Assembly: GCA_030372985.1 (NCBI GenBank)
Contig: JAUCQB010000120.1
Location: 124,001 to 188,000 of the forward strand
Direction: 5' to 3'
DNA length: 64,000 nt
DNA from: Phycisphaerae bacterium
GTDB taxonomy: Bacteria > Planctomycetota > Phycisphaerae > UBA1845 > PWPN01
Shown here: piece after piece, positions 53,919 through 63,938 of the stretch
Position numbering within the stretch: the first letter of the stretch is position 1
Layout of the letters: each line of letters starts with the position of its first letter
Translations under genes and position numbers: made by a program
The notes under the pieces: model-generated
Database searches by the model: none
Told to the model about the DNA's origin: nothing
What the model saw: the letters and a program-made list of their open reading frames with translations, nothing else

Positions 53919-55559
53919 TCAGCGGTTTCGCTCGATGTCGGCAGCAGCCTTTGCGCTGACGGCGGTGGGGGGCAGTGCTTGTGCATTGACCTGGGTGAGA
54001 TTGGATGAGGCCTTGCGAGCGTATTCGCCCAGCGGGGCGAAGAGCACGGTACCCAGCAGGATCAGGCCCGCCGCGCAGAGGTTGGCCAGCACGGCCCCGC
54101 CGACCGGCGGCGTGAACGCCGGCTGTTGTGTATCGTCCGCCAGGTACATCTGGCGGATGACTCGCACGTAGTAGTACAGACTGATCGCGGTGTTGACCAC
54201 CGCGACGACCACCAGACCCCACAGCCACGTCTGACCGGCAGCGGCCTTTCCCAAGGCAACCAGCAGCCACCACTTGGCCGCGAAACCCCCCAGCGGCGGC
54301 AGGCCCACCAACGAAAACAGGCACACGGCCAGCGGCAGGGCCAGCCATGGGGCCCGCCTCCCCAAGCCGGTAAAAGCGGACAGCCGATCGCTTCTTGTCT
54401 GCCAGACCACCATCGCCGTGACGCCGAACGCGCCGAGGTTCATCATCGCGTAGACCAGGATGTAGGCAACGAGAGCGGCGAGGGCGATGTTGGTGCCGGC
54501 TGCGTCGTGCGGAAGTAGAATCGCGGCTGCCATCATCATATAGCCGGCATGGGCAATCGATGAGTACGCCAGCATCCGTTTGACGCTTTCCTGCCTCAAG
54601 GCCGCGAGGTTGCCGATGGTGCAGGTGACCGCCGCAAGGATGCCGATGCTCCAGGCCAATGGCCCCATCAGGTCGGCGGTTGTGGCGGTCATGGTCCCAA
54701 CGAGCCTGATCAGCAGGCCGAGGGCTGCCGCTTTGCTGGCTACGCTCAGCCAGGTGGTGACTTCGATGGGGGCGCCTTCGAATACGTCGGGGCACCAGAA
54801 GTGGAAGGGCACTGCGGCGATCTTGAAGGTGATGCCCGCGCCGGTTGCGGCCAGGCCGACCCAAGCGGCCGGCCCCAGTACGGCCTTACCGGCCGCCACC
54901 TTCGCCATGCCCGCCGCGAGGTCCAGCGTCCCCAGACTTCCGTAGAGCAGCGTGATACCGAAGACCATGATGGATGCACTGGCCGCGCCGAAAAGAACGT
55001 ATTTGAGCGAGGCCTCGGCTCCTGCTCGTGAACGTTTGTCTGCTGCGACGACGGCATAACTGGGGAGCGAAGCCGTCTCGATGGCGATGAGCATGACCAA
55101 CAGGTTGGCGGTGCTGGTCATCAGGACCATGCCGAGGGCGCTGCTGAGCAGCAGAACGAAGAACTCCGGCCCGGCGGGAGCGGGGCGGACCTCCGGTTGC
55201 AGGTCGCCACGACCGGCCGACCGGCCTGTGAGCCACAACAGGATGACCGCTCCGAGGAGAAGCATCAGCAACGTGCGGAAGAAGACGGTGAAATTGTCCG
55301 CCAGTAGCATGGGGGAGGTGCCCTGTGGGGCCATAGCCGACCGACCGCCGTCGGTCACGGAGGGAGCAACGGCCCGCGTCAGCACCAGCGTCAGGAGCAC
55401 GCCGATCAGAGAAACTGCTGCCGCCAGTCGCCCGCTTCTTCTAGCCGGGAGGCAGACCAGCAGCACGGCCGCGATTGTGCCGACCAGGGCCAGTTCCGGC
55501 GCGCACAGCCACAGGTCGCCGCTCGTCGGTCGCCAGATTGTCGCCAGGAGGTCGTGCAT
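53919..55559 (-). CDS. nuoN: NADH-quinone oxidoreductase subunit N
   Basis: A 546-residue antiporter-like membrane subunit of complex I, with about 14 hydrophobic helices. Family signatures include LFMLIAIETASLPSYAVVA-like text (VMLIAIETASLPSYAVVAAD), KIAAVPFHFWCPDVFEGAP with the conserved Lys, and RMLAYSSIAHAGYMMM. It is the last gene of the leftward nuo operon. Start ATG 55559 (MHDLLATIW) is preferred over the upstream frame to 55649. It is separated from nuoM by 142 bases that contain a hairpin and a short tandem repeat. Confidence 0.93.
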   Translation of the reverse strand: MHDLLATIWRPTSGDLWLCAPELALVGTIAAVLLVCLPARRSGRLAAAVSLIGVLLTLVLTRAVAPSVTDGGRSAMAPQGTSPMLLADNFTVFFRTLLMLLLGAVILLWLTGRSAGRGDLQPEVRPAPAGPEFFVLLLSSALGMVLMTSTANLLVMLIAIETASLPSYAVVAADKRSRAGAEASLKYVLFGAASASIMVFGITLLYGSLGTLDLAAGMAKVAAGKAVLGPAAWVGLAATGAGITFKIAAVPFHFWCPDVFEGAPIEVTTWLSVASKAAALGLLIRLVGTMTATTADLMGPLAWSIGILAAVTCTIGNLAALRQESVKRMLAYSSIAHAGYMMMAAAILLPHDAAGTNIALAALVAYILVYAMMNLGAFGVTAMVVWQTRSDRLSAFTGLGRRAPWLALPLAVCLFSLVGLPPLGGFAAKWWLLVALGKAAAGQTWLWGLVVVAVVNTAISLYYYVRVIRQMYLADDTQQPAFTPPVGGAVLANLCAAGLILLGTVLFAPLGEYARKASSNLTQVNAQALPPTAVSAKAAADIERNR

Positions 55560-55651
55560 GTTCAGCTTTCCGCCCGCTTGTCCCCTCACGGGTGCCCCAT
55601 CGCTAAAGCGGCTGGCCAACCGCAACTTATGGGCCAATCCTCCACACATCG

Positions 55652-55682
55652 CAGCTAATAGCTAACAGCTAAAAGCTGATAG
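55652..55682. repeat. AGCTAATAGCTAACAGC short tandem repeat, copy 2
   Basis: Units AGCTAATA, GCTAACA, GCTAAAA between nuoM and nuoN, directly adjoining a GGCGGGC hairpin. Related runs lie at 18119 and 62147. Confidence 0.8.
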
Positions 55683-55701
55683 CCGGCGGGCAAAGCCCGC
55701 C

Positions 55702-55705
<4 letters not shown>
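55683..55705. repeat. GGCGGGC-AAA-GCCCGCC hairpin containing the nuoM stop
   Basis: Perfect 7-bp arms with a 3-nt loop at 55685-55701, with flanks CC and CTAC. The CTA gives the TAG stop of nuoM on the minus strand. An identical 23-bp element ends nuoL at 57355-57377. Confidence 0.8.
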
Positions 55706-57300
<1,595 letters not shown>

Positions 57301-57329
57301 CGCTCGCGTTCCTCTGCGTCGGGGTGCCG

Positions 57330-57377
57330 TGCCCACGGCTCTGCGTGGGCATGACCGGCGGGCAAAGCCCGCCCTAC
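57330..57377. repeat. Two hairpins between nuoL and nuoM
   Basis: TGCCCACG-GCTCTG-CGTGGGCA (57330-57351) and GGCGGGC-AAA-GCCCGCC (57357-57373). The second is the same element as at 55683-55705 and again supplies the TAG stop codon of the upstream gene. Confidence 0.8.
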
Positions 57378-59533
57378 CATGGCCACACCATCACCAGCAG
57401 CACCAGTGTCGCGGTTCCGACGGCGAACAAGACGTAATTCCGGATCCGTCCCACCTGCGGCGTCCTCGCAAGGCCGCCGAACGCCATCGTTACTCTGCCG
57501 AGCCCATTCACCGCTCCATCCACTCCGATTGCGTCCAACACGTTGCCGGCGATCCATGACACGCGTTCCGTGATGAGGGCCGACAGGTTAACCAGCCCGT
57601 CGATAATCCATTTGTCGAAGGCGTATGAGACGGCCTTGACCGCGTGAGTGCCGCCGACGAGTACCAGTCCGTACAGTTCGTCGAAGTAGAACTTGTGCTC
57701 CAGCAGCCTGTGGATCGTCGGCAGCTTCTGAGCGATGATCGCGGCCGTCTCCAGGCCCTTGCGATAAACCAGAATCGCGATCACGAAGCCAACTACGAAT
57801 GCTCCGCCGACGATACCGGCCAGCGCCTTGTGGGCGTGGTGCAGCGCCTCGCCGTCGATCGACGGCACCATGAATCCGGCCGGGACTGCCTCGGCCACCA
57901 GGTGCCTGAACAGGAAGTAGCTCGAAAACACCGTCCCGATCGCCAGTACCACCAGCGGAACATACATCAGCGGGATTTCGTGAGCATGCTCGTGCACGTG
58001 GGGATCACGCGGCTTGCCCATGAAGGTCATCCACCAGCATCGCATCATGTAGAACGGGGTCACATAGGCGATGATGATCGGAATCCAGAACAGCCAGCGG
58101 CGCAGCGGTGGAGCGGCACGCCCGGCTGTTCCCGGGGTGGTATGGTCAAGCATCGGCTCAGCCGACGCACCCGCATGCTCCGCTGTGGCCGCGTGTTCAC
58201 CGCCGTAAGCCCGTTCATACGCCACCGCCAGGATCTCATCCTTGCTGAAGTAACCGCCCAATCCGAAAGGAGTGTGCCCCGGCATCCAGACGGCCGGGAT
58301 GCCCGCGCCGGCTATGGCCAGCACGCCGACCAGGAACGTCCAACAGGTCACCGGCATCTTGGTCCGCAGGCCGCCCATCCTGCGCATGTCCTGCTCGTGA
58401 TGGCAGCCCTCGATCACCTGGCCCGAGCCGAGGAACATCAGAGCCTTAAAGAACGCGTGGGTGAGCAGGTGGAACAGCGCTCCCACCCACGCCCCGACGC
58501 CCATGCCCAGGATCATGTAACCAAGCTGTGAAATCGTCGAATAGGCGAGCACCTTCTTAATGTCGGTCTGGACGATGGCCACCAAAGCGGCGATGGTCAG
58601 AGTAATGCAGCCGATGACGGCGATGAATGTCTGGACGTCCGGTGTCAGGAGCACGAAGATCCGTGCAACCAGATAGACACCCGCGGCGACCATCGTGGCA
58701 GCATGGATCAGGGCGCTGACCGGCGTTGGGCCTTCCATGGCGTCCGGCAGCCACACGTGCAGCGGGAACTGGGCGCTCTTGCCGATCGCCCCGCAGAACA
58801 GCAGCATACCCATCCAAGTGGCCAGGCTGTACCCGAGCAGCGTGTGCGTGAACAACGGTGAGCTTCCGTCGTCATGTGCCCGGGCGAAGGCCGCGGCCGC
58901 ACCGCTCAGCGAAAAATCGCCCAGGTACAGGAAGACCATCCCCAGGCCTATGATGAACCCCATGTCCCCCACGCGGTTGACGACGAAGGCCTTGATGGCC
59001 GCGTCAGACGCGCTCTTTTTGTGGAAGTAGAAGCCGATCAGCAGGTACGAACATACGCCGACCAATTCCCAGAACACAAACAACAAGAGCAGGTTGTTCG
59101 AAATCACCAGCCCGAGCATGCTGAAGCCGAACAGCGACAGGTAGGTGAAGAAGCGGTGGAACTTGCTCTGGCCGTCAATCTCGTCGCTGTGGCCGGCCAT
59201 GTAACCGATGCTGAAGACGAAGATGCAGGTTGAGACGAAGCTGACCATGAAGAACATGATCACCGTCAGGCTGTCGAGGTTGACGCCGAAAGTGATGGGA
59301 ACGCTGCCGAGGGTGGCCCAGTGAAAGACGGCCGGAACGGGGCGGTCGGCTGCGGCCAGGCCTTGCCACTTAATCAGCACGATCGTTGCCAGCAGGCAGC
59401 TTGTCGCGATTCCGGCCGTCGCCACCCAACCGGCCCACGGCTTGCCGATTCGCGAGCCGAACAGAGCGAGCACTACGAAGCTCAGCAGCGGGGCCGCAAC
59501 ACCCAGCACCAGCATGGTTTCCAGACCAGACAT
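57374..59533 (-). CDS. nuoL: NADH-quinone oxidoreductase subunit L
   Basis: A 719-residue membrane subunit, the largest antiporter-like part of complex I. Signatures: GVNLDSLTVIMFFMVSFVST, FFTYLSLFGFSMLGLVIS, FWELVGVCSYLLIGF with the conserved Glu, AQFPLHVWLPDAMEGPTPVS with the key Lys, and TISQLGYMILGMGVG. The C-terminal lateral helix region is present (about residues 580-719). Start is 59533 or 59539; GGAAGG is better spaced for 59533. It lies 33 bases after nuoK. Confidence 0.95.
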   Translation of the reverse strand: MSGLETMLVLGVAAPLLSFVVLALFGSRIGKPWAGWVATAGIATSCLLATIVLIKWQGLAAADRPVPAVFHWATLGSVPITFGVNLDSLTVIMFFMVSFVSTCIFVFSIGYMAGHSDEIDGQSKFHRFFTYLSLFGFSMLGLVISNNLLLLFVFWELVGVCSYLLIGFYFHKKSASDAAIKAFVVNRVGDMGFIIGLGMVFLYLGDFSLSGAAAAFARAHDDGSSPLFTHTLLGYSLATWMGMLLFCGAIGKSAQFPLHVWLPDAMEGPTPVSALIHAATMVAAGVYLVARIFVLLTPDVQTFIAVIGCITLTIAALVAIVQTDIKKVLAYSTISQLGYMILGMGVGAWVGALFHLLTHAFFKALMFLGSGQVIEGCHHEQDMRRMGGLRTKMPVTCWTFLVGVLAIAGAGIPAVWMPGHTPFGLGGYFSKDEILAVAYERAYGGEHAATAEHAGASAEPMLDHTTPGTAGRAAPPLRRWLFWIPIIIAYVTPFYMMRCWWMTFMGKPRDPHVHEHAHEIPLMYVPLVVLAIGTVFSSYFLFRHLVAEAVPAGFMVPSIDGEALHHAHKALAGIVGGAFVVGFVIAILVYRKGLETAAIIAQKLPTIHRLLEHKFYFDELYGLVLVGGTHAVKAVSYAFDKWIIDGLVNLSALITERVSWIAGNVLDAIGVDGAVNGLGRVTMAFGGLARTPQVGRIRNYVLFAVGTATLVLLVMVWPW

Positions 59534-59566
59534 CCGCATCCTTCCAGGTCCGCCAACCCGTCCGGG

Positions 59567-59878
59567 TCAGCCGCTCAGCCTGCTGCCCTGGTCAACGTCG
59601 ATCGTCGCCAGGTTGGCGTAGTAGTTCACGAATATCGCGATCGCCACGGCCGCCTCGGCCGCCGCCAGGACAATCACGAAAATGGCCGCGATCTGCCCAT
59701 CGATCTCGCCCACCTGATAACGGGCAAAAGCCACCAGGTTGATGTTCGCGGCGTTAAGCACCAGTTCGACGCCGATCAGGATTCCGATGGCGTTTCGCTT
59801 GACGATCATCGAGAAGAGTCCGCAGCAGAACATGAACGCCGCCAGAATCAGGTACTGATTCAATCCCACAGTCAGCAT
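59567..59878 (-). CDS. nuoK: NADH-quinone oxidoreductase subunit K
   Basis: A 103-residue three-helix membrane subunit of complex I. MLTVGLNQYLILAAFMFCCG starts the protein; conserved Glu residues appear in GILIGVELVLNAANINLVAF and VLAAAEAAVAIAIFV, which are the proton-path acids of NuoK. ATG 59878 lies 11 bases after the nuoJ stop. Length is normal. Confidence 0.95.
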   Translation of the reverse strand: MLTVGLNQYLILAAFMFCCGLFSMIVKRNAIGILIGVELVLNAANINLVAFARYQVGEIDGQIAAIFVIVLAAAEAAVAIAIFVNYYANLATIDVDQGSRLSG

Positions 59879-59889
59879 GCCAGGCTCCG

Positions 59890-60492
59890 TCAATCCTGAT
59901 CGCGGCGGCACAAATAGGCCGCTCCGATCATCACCGCCAGCAGCAGAACGCTGGCCACTTCAAAGGGCAGCAGGTACGTCGTCAGCAGCGATTCGCCGAT
60001 CTGGGCAACGGTGTAATCGCCGCCGGTTTTCCCGCCGGCCCAGGTTGTCCGGATCAGGACCATGACCAGCCCGACGAACAACCCCACACACGCCAGGACT
60101 CCTCCGATGACTTCAATCCGTTTTGGGGCGAACCGGATTCTCGGCGACTGACTGGTCAGCATGATTCCGAAGATGATGACGATCAACGTGCCGCCGGCGT
60201 AGACGATCAACTGAATCGCCCCCAGGAAGTTGGCCGCCATCAGGAAGTAGAGCCCCGCGGCCGTGCCCAATGTCCCAAACAGACAGACGGCCATTCGCAC
60301 CACGTTCGAGAACAACACGCATCCCAGCGCACACAAGGCCGCGACGCCGCCGATCACGTAGAACATGACCGCCTCGATGTGCGGGCTGATGGGGACCGTG
60401 GCATCGGCGGCCTCCTGTGCGAGGGCCGTGCCGGCCATACCCGCAACCATCGTCACCATGATGATCCAGCGATATCGCAGCATCCCATTCAT
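59890..60492 (-). CDS. nuoJ: NADH-quinone oxidoreductase subunit J
   Basis: A 200-residue membrane subunit of complex I. ATG 60492 overlaps the nuoH stop as ATGA, so nuoJ is translationally coupled to nuoH with no room for nuoI. The signature AANFLGAIQLIVYAGGTLIVIIFGIML and a C-terminal helix (EVASVLLLAVMIGAAYL) are typical. An N-terminal extension of about 35 residues resembles a signal peptide (IIMVTMVAGMAGTALA), unusual for this subunit. Confidence 0.93.
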   Translation of the reverse strand: MNGMLRYRWIIMVTMVAGMAGTALAQEAADATVPISPHIEAVMFYVIGGVAALCALGCVLFSNVVRMAVCLFGTLGTAAGLYFLMAANFLGAIQLIVYAGGTLIVIIFGIMLTSQSPRIRFAPKRIEVIGGVLACVGLFVGLVMVLIRTTWAGGKTGGDYTVAQIGESLLTTYLLPFEVASVLLLAVMIGAAYLCRRDQD

Positions 60493-62141
60493 GCTCCCGG
60501 CAGGTGTTTGACTGCCAGCGTCCCGACCAGCTTCCGGCGGTGAATCAGGCCGTGGCACATGATCACTACGAATCCGGCCGCAAGACCTGCCCCGACCAGT
60601 GTCATCGCGATATTCGCGATCCGCGCGACCCGCCCGTCGGCCGGCACCCATAATATCCAAAACGTGTTGGCCAGCAGCAGGACCATGGTCATCGGCAGCA
60701 GCACCTGCACGCAGGTGTACATCACCTGGTCGATACGCAGCCGCGGCAGCGTCCAGCGCAGCCACAGATGGCAGAAGATGAAGAAAAAGCACTTGGCGAT
60801 GAACCACAGCGGGCCGCTGAACAGCAGACCGTGAACCGCCCGTTGCAGCAGACTGCCCTGGGCCCAGGCGCTGCCCCAGGATGCCGGCAGCGGTGAGTGC
60901 CAGGCGCCGAAGAACAGGATCACCGTCAGCCCGGCGATGATAAACATGGCTGCGTATTCTGCGAAGAAATACAGGGCCCAGCGAAAGCCGCTGTATTCAG
61001 TGTGGAAGCCGGCGACCAGCTCGCTCTCCGCCTCAGGCAGGTCGAACGGGGCCCGCTTGCAGCTTGCCAGCGACGAGATGAAGAAGGTAAACGCGGCCAC
61101 GAAGGTGAACGGGTTGGAAAACGCCAGCCAAGTGTGGAAGCCGCCTGCCTGGAACTCGCCGCCGATTCGGGACAGTTGCAGCGTGCCGACGGTCATGATC
61201 ACCACCAGCAGCGACATGCCCATCGGAATCTCGTAGGACACCATCTGGCAGGCCACGCGAATTGCCCCGTAGACGCTCCACTTGTTGTTCGAGGCCCAGC
61301 CGCCGACGATCACGCCGACCACGTCAACACCGAGCATCGAGAAAATGAAGAGCAGGGTGACGTCGAGGTCGCGGAACACCCAGCCGGCCCCGAAGGGCAG
61401 GGCGATGAACGCCGAGAACACCGGTACCCAGGCCAGGTAGGGGGCCAGCCTGAACACCAGGCGATCGGCCTCGGTTGGGATCAGGTCTTCCTTCTGTACC
61501 AGTTTCAGGCCGTCCGCCATGCATTGGGCCCAGCCGTGCCACCTGCCGACCCGCATGGGGCCGAGGCGGCTCTGGATGCGCCCGGCGATTTTGCGCTCCC
61601 ACCAGATGGCAAACATGGCGTTGAGGCACACCCAGCCGAGCAGGGCGATCACGCCGATGGCGTCTCGCGTCAGACTGAACTGTAGCATCCACAACGGCCA
61701 GGCCCACATGACCCAGTGGCCTTCGCGTTCCAGCACCCATTGGATGTTGCTGATGGTCAACCCGGCGCCGTATGTGTCCTCCACGTCCAGGATGTGATCG
61801 ACGTAGCCATACAAGAGCGAACAGGCCCACACCACGAGGATCAGCCCGGCCACTGAGCCCCAGAAGAGCAACGGAGCAAGTCTGGCCAGGAGGCGACCGA
61901 TTTCAGCGTACCAGCGGATGGAAACGGCGGTGCCGGCGGCCGCGCAGAACCATGCGAACAATCCGGCCGTGCCGAACACCACGACAGGGTTGCGCTCGAA
62001 CTTCACAACGGCCAGGCCCAGGCCGACCAGCGTTCCCGCGCCCAATACCAGCGAGAGCAGGACGGCAACGCCAATGGCCCTGCCCCTTTGGGCATGGTCT
62101 CGCTTCGGGTTGATGATGTCCTGCGCCGTCAACTGAGCCAT
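60489..62141 (-). CDS. nuoH: NADH-quinone oxidoreductase subunit H with N-terminal membrane extension
   Basis: A 550-residue protein; usual NuoH is about 330. The conserved start region FAIWWERKIAGRIQSRLGP lies near residue 178 instead of about 40, so roughly 140 residues with about three membrane helices have been added. The core has LKLVQKEDLIPTEADRLVF, GWASNNKWSVYGAIRVACQMVSYE-like text and PFDLPEAESELVAGFHTEYSG with its Glu-rich quinone-site loop. NuoH couples quinone reduction to the membrane arm. Its start is preceded by a TAGCTA repeat and not by a clear ribosome binding site. Confidence 0.92.
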   Translation of the reverse strand: MAQLTAQDIINPKRDHAQRGRAIGVAVLLSLVLGAGTLVGLGLAVVKFERNPVVVFGTAGLFAWFCAAAGTAVSIRWYAEIGRLLARLAPLLFWGSVAGLILVVWACSLLYGYVDHILDVEDTYGAGLTISNIQWVLEREGHWVMWAWPLWMLQFSLTRDAIGVIALLGWVCLNAMFAIWWERKIAGRIQSRLGPMRVGRWHGWAQCMADGLKLVQKEDLIPTEADRLVFRLAPYLAWVPVFSAFIALPFGAGWVFRDLDVTLLFIFSMLGVDVVGVIVGGWASNNKWSVYGAIRVACQMVSYEIPMGMSLLVVIMTVGTLQLSRIGGEFQAGGFHTWLAFSNPFTFVAAFTFFISSLASCKRAPFDLPEAESELVAGFHTEYSGFRWALYFFAEYAAMFIIAGLTVILFFGAWHSPLPASWGSAWAQGSLLQRAVHGLLFSGPLWFIAKCFFFIFCHLWLRWTLPRLRIDQVMYTCVQVLLPMTMVLLLANTFWILWVPADGRVARIANIAMTLVGAGLAAGFVVIMCHGLIHRRKLVGTLAVKHLPGA

Positions 62142-62146
62142 GCGGT

Positions 62147-62180
62147 CAGCTAACAGCTAATAGCTAAAAGCTAATAGCTG
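62147..62180. repeat. CAGCTAACAGCTAATAGC short tandem repeat, copy 3
   Basis: A run of GCTAACA, GCTAATA and GCTAAAA units fills most of the 42 bases between nuoD and nuoH, ending a few bases before the nuoH start. Confidence 0.8.
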
Positions 62181-62183
62181 CCC

Positions 62184-63386
62184 TTATCGATCTACTTCCC
62201 CTAACACGATATCTATGCTCCCAATGATCGCCGGCACGTCCGCCAGCAATACCCCCCGACACACATGATGGGTGATGGAGAGATTACAGAAGCACGGCCC
62301 GCGGGCCTTAAGCCGGTACGGAACGGGCGAGCCGTCCCCCACGATGAGGAAGCCGAGTTGGCCGCGAGGGTTCTCCGCCTCGAGATACACCTCGTTTTTC
62401 GGCAAAACCAGCGACCTCGGCAGCTTGGTTCTCACCTCGCCCTCCGGGATCTGTTGGATGCACTGCCGCAGAATCCGCACCGACTGCTTCATCTCCTCCA
62501 TGCGGACGAAATAGCGGTTCCAGCTATCGCCCATGACCACGCTCGGGGGGATGCCGTCGGATCCGCCGTCCACGCCGACCGGGACGTCGAACTCGAACCG
62601 GTCGTAGATGTCATAGGGCGCACACTTGCGCAAATCCCACTTCACGCCGCAGGCTCTCAGGCACGGGCCGGTGAGCCCATAAGCGATCGCATCCTGCGAC
62701 GAAATCACACCGACGTTGGCGGTGCGCTTCACGAAAATGTGGTTGTAGCTCAGCAGGTTGTTGTACTCGTCAATCTTGGGTTCGAAGAAGTCCAGGAACT
62801 CGGCCATTTTCTCCAGGAACCGCTCGGGCAGGTCGGCGATCACGCCACCGATGCTGATGTAGCTGTAGGTCAGTCTCGCCCCGCACGCGGCCTCGAACAG
62901 GTCTAAAATGTACTCGCGCTCGCGGAACGCGTACAGCACGGCGGTGAACGAGCCCATGTCCAGGCCGAACGTGCCGAAGGCCACCAGGTGCGACGCGATC
63001 CGATTCAGCTCCGCCATGATGATCCGGATGTACCTGGCCCTCTCGGGGACCTCGATGCCCGCCAGTTTCTCGATCGCCATGCTGTAGGCGTGGTTGTTGT
63101 TCATCGCTGCCAGATAGTCCATCCGGTCGGTCATGGGGATAAATTGCACCGGCGTGAGGTTCTCGCCGATCTTCTCGGCACAGCGATGCAGGTAGCCGAT
63201 GTGCGGCGTGGCTTCGACGACGAGTTCGCCGTCGGTTCGCAGCACCAGCCGCAGCACCCCGTGGGTGCTGGGGTGCTGCGGACCCATATTGATGAGCATC
63301 TCCTCCGTACGGATGTCGCCCTCCGCGGAGGTCCGGTCATGGTCGATCAGCAGATCGGGTTGGCTGTACAGAATCCTGTCACTCAT
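62184..63386 (-). CDS. nuoD: NADH-quinone oxidoreductase subunit D
   Basis: A 400-residue peripheral-arm subunit of complex I, related to NiFe-hydrogenase large subunits, forming part of the quinone site. Signatures: MLINMGPQHPSTHGVLRLVL, PHIGYLHRCAEKIGENLT, TDRMDYLAAMNNNHAYSMAI, and FCNLSITHHVCRGVLLADVP-like C-terminal text followed by IIGSIDIVLGEVDR. The quinone-site His in HPSTHG is present. It is 12 bases downstream of nuoC. Confidence 0.96.
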   Translation of the reverse strand: MSDRILYSQPDLLIDHDRTSAEGDIRTEEMLINMGPQHPSTHGVLRLVLRTDGELVVEATPHIGYLHRCAEKIGENLTPVQFIPMTDRMDYLAAMNNNHAYSMAIEKLAGIEVPERARYIRIIMAELNRIASHLVAFGTFGLDMGSFTAVLYAFREREYILDLFEAACGARLTYSYISIGGVIADLPERFLEKMAEFLDFFEPKIDEYNNLLSYNHIFVKRTANVGVISSQDAIAYGLTGPCLRACGVKWDLRKCAPYDIYDRFEFDVPVGVDGGSDGIPPSVVMGDSWNRYFVRMEEMKQSVRILRQCIQQIPEGEVRTKLPRSLVLPKNEVYLEAENPRGQLGFLIVGDGSPVPYRLKARGPCFCNLSITHHVCRGVLLADVPAIIGSIDIVLGEVDR

Positions 63387-63398
63387 GGTGGACCGGCT

Positions 63399-63935
63399 TC
63401 AACTCCCGGAAGGTCTGGGTTTGCTCGGCGGCGTTCCCGGTATTCCGTGATAATCCTCTGGAGACTCATAGTCTTTTCGCAGCGGATGGCCCTTCCAGTC
63501 ATCCGGGCACAGAATCCGCCGCAACCCCGGGTGTCCGTCGAACACGACTCCCAGCATGTCAAAAACCTCCCGTTCGTGCCAATCCGCCGCCGGCCACACG
63601 TCGGCAGCCGAAGGGATATGACCGCCTTCTCGCGGCACCATGACGCGAATGGCAATCTCGTTGTCGCCCGTCCAGTAGGACCCCACGACTTTCGGCGGAC
63701 GAAGCGACGTCAGGTCGTAGATGATCTCGATCTGGTTCCGCTCGGGCAGATCGACGCCGCTGACGCATCGCAGCATGTTGAGACGCAGGCGGTCGTCGTC
63801 GCGCAGGAACAGGGCAATGTCATGCCATCGATCGGCCGTCACGCTGACCGACGGGTGGCTGGTGCTCATCTCGGCCACAACGACGGCATCTCCAAAGGTT
63901 GTCTGCAGGATGTCCGCAATCTCTTCAGGTGCCAT
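63399..63935 (-). CDS. nuoC: NADH-quinone oxidoreductase subunit C
   Basis: A 178-residue 30-kDa-type subunit of the peripheral arm. Motifs: LRCVSGVDLPERNQIEIIYDL, IPSAADVWPAADWHEREVFDMLGV, and GHPGLRRILCPDDWKGHPLRKDYESPEDYHG, the diagnostic C-terminal signature. NuoC is separate, not fused to NuoD. It starts three bases after the stop of the preceding reading frame. Confidence 0.95.
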   Translation of the reverse strand: MAPEEIADILQTTFGDAVVVAEMSTSHPSVSVTADRWHDIALFLRDDDRLRLNMLRCVSGVDLPERNQIEIIYDLTSLRPPKVVGSYWTGDNEIAIRVMVPREGGHIPSAADVWPAADWHEREVFDMLGVVFDGHPGLRRILCPDDWKGHPLRKDYESPEDYHGIPGTPPSKPRPSGS

Positions 63936-63938
63936 AGT

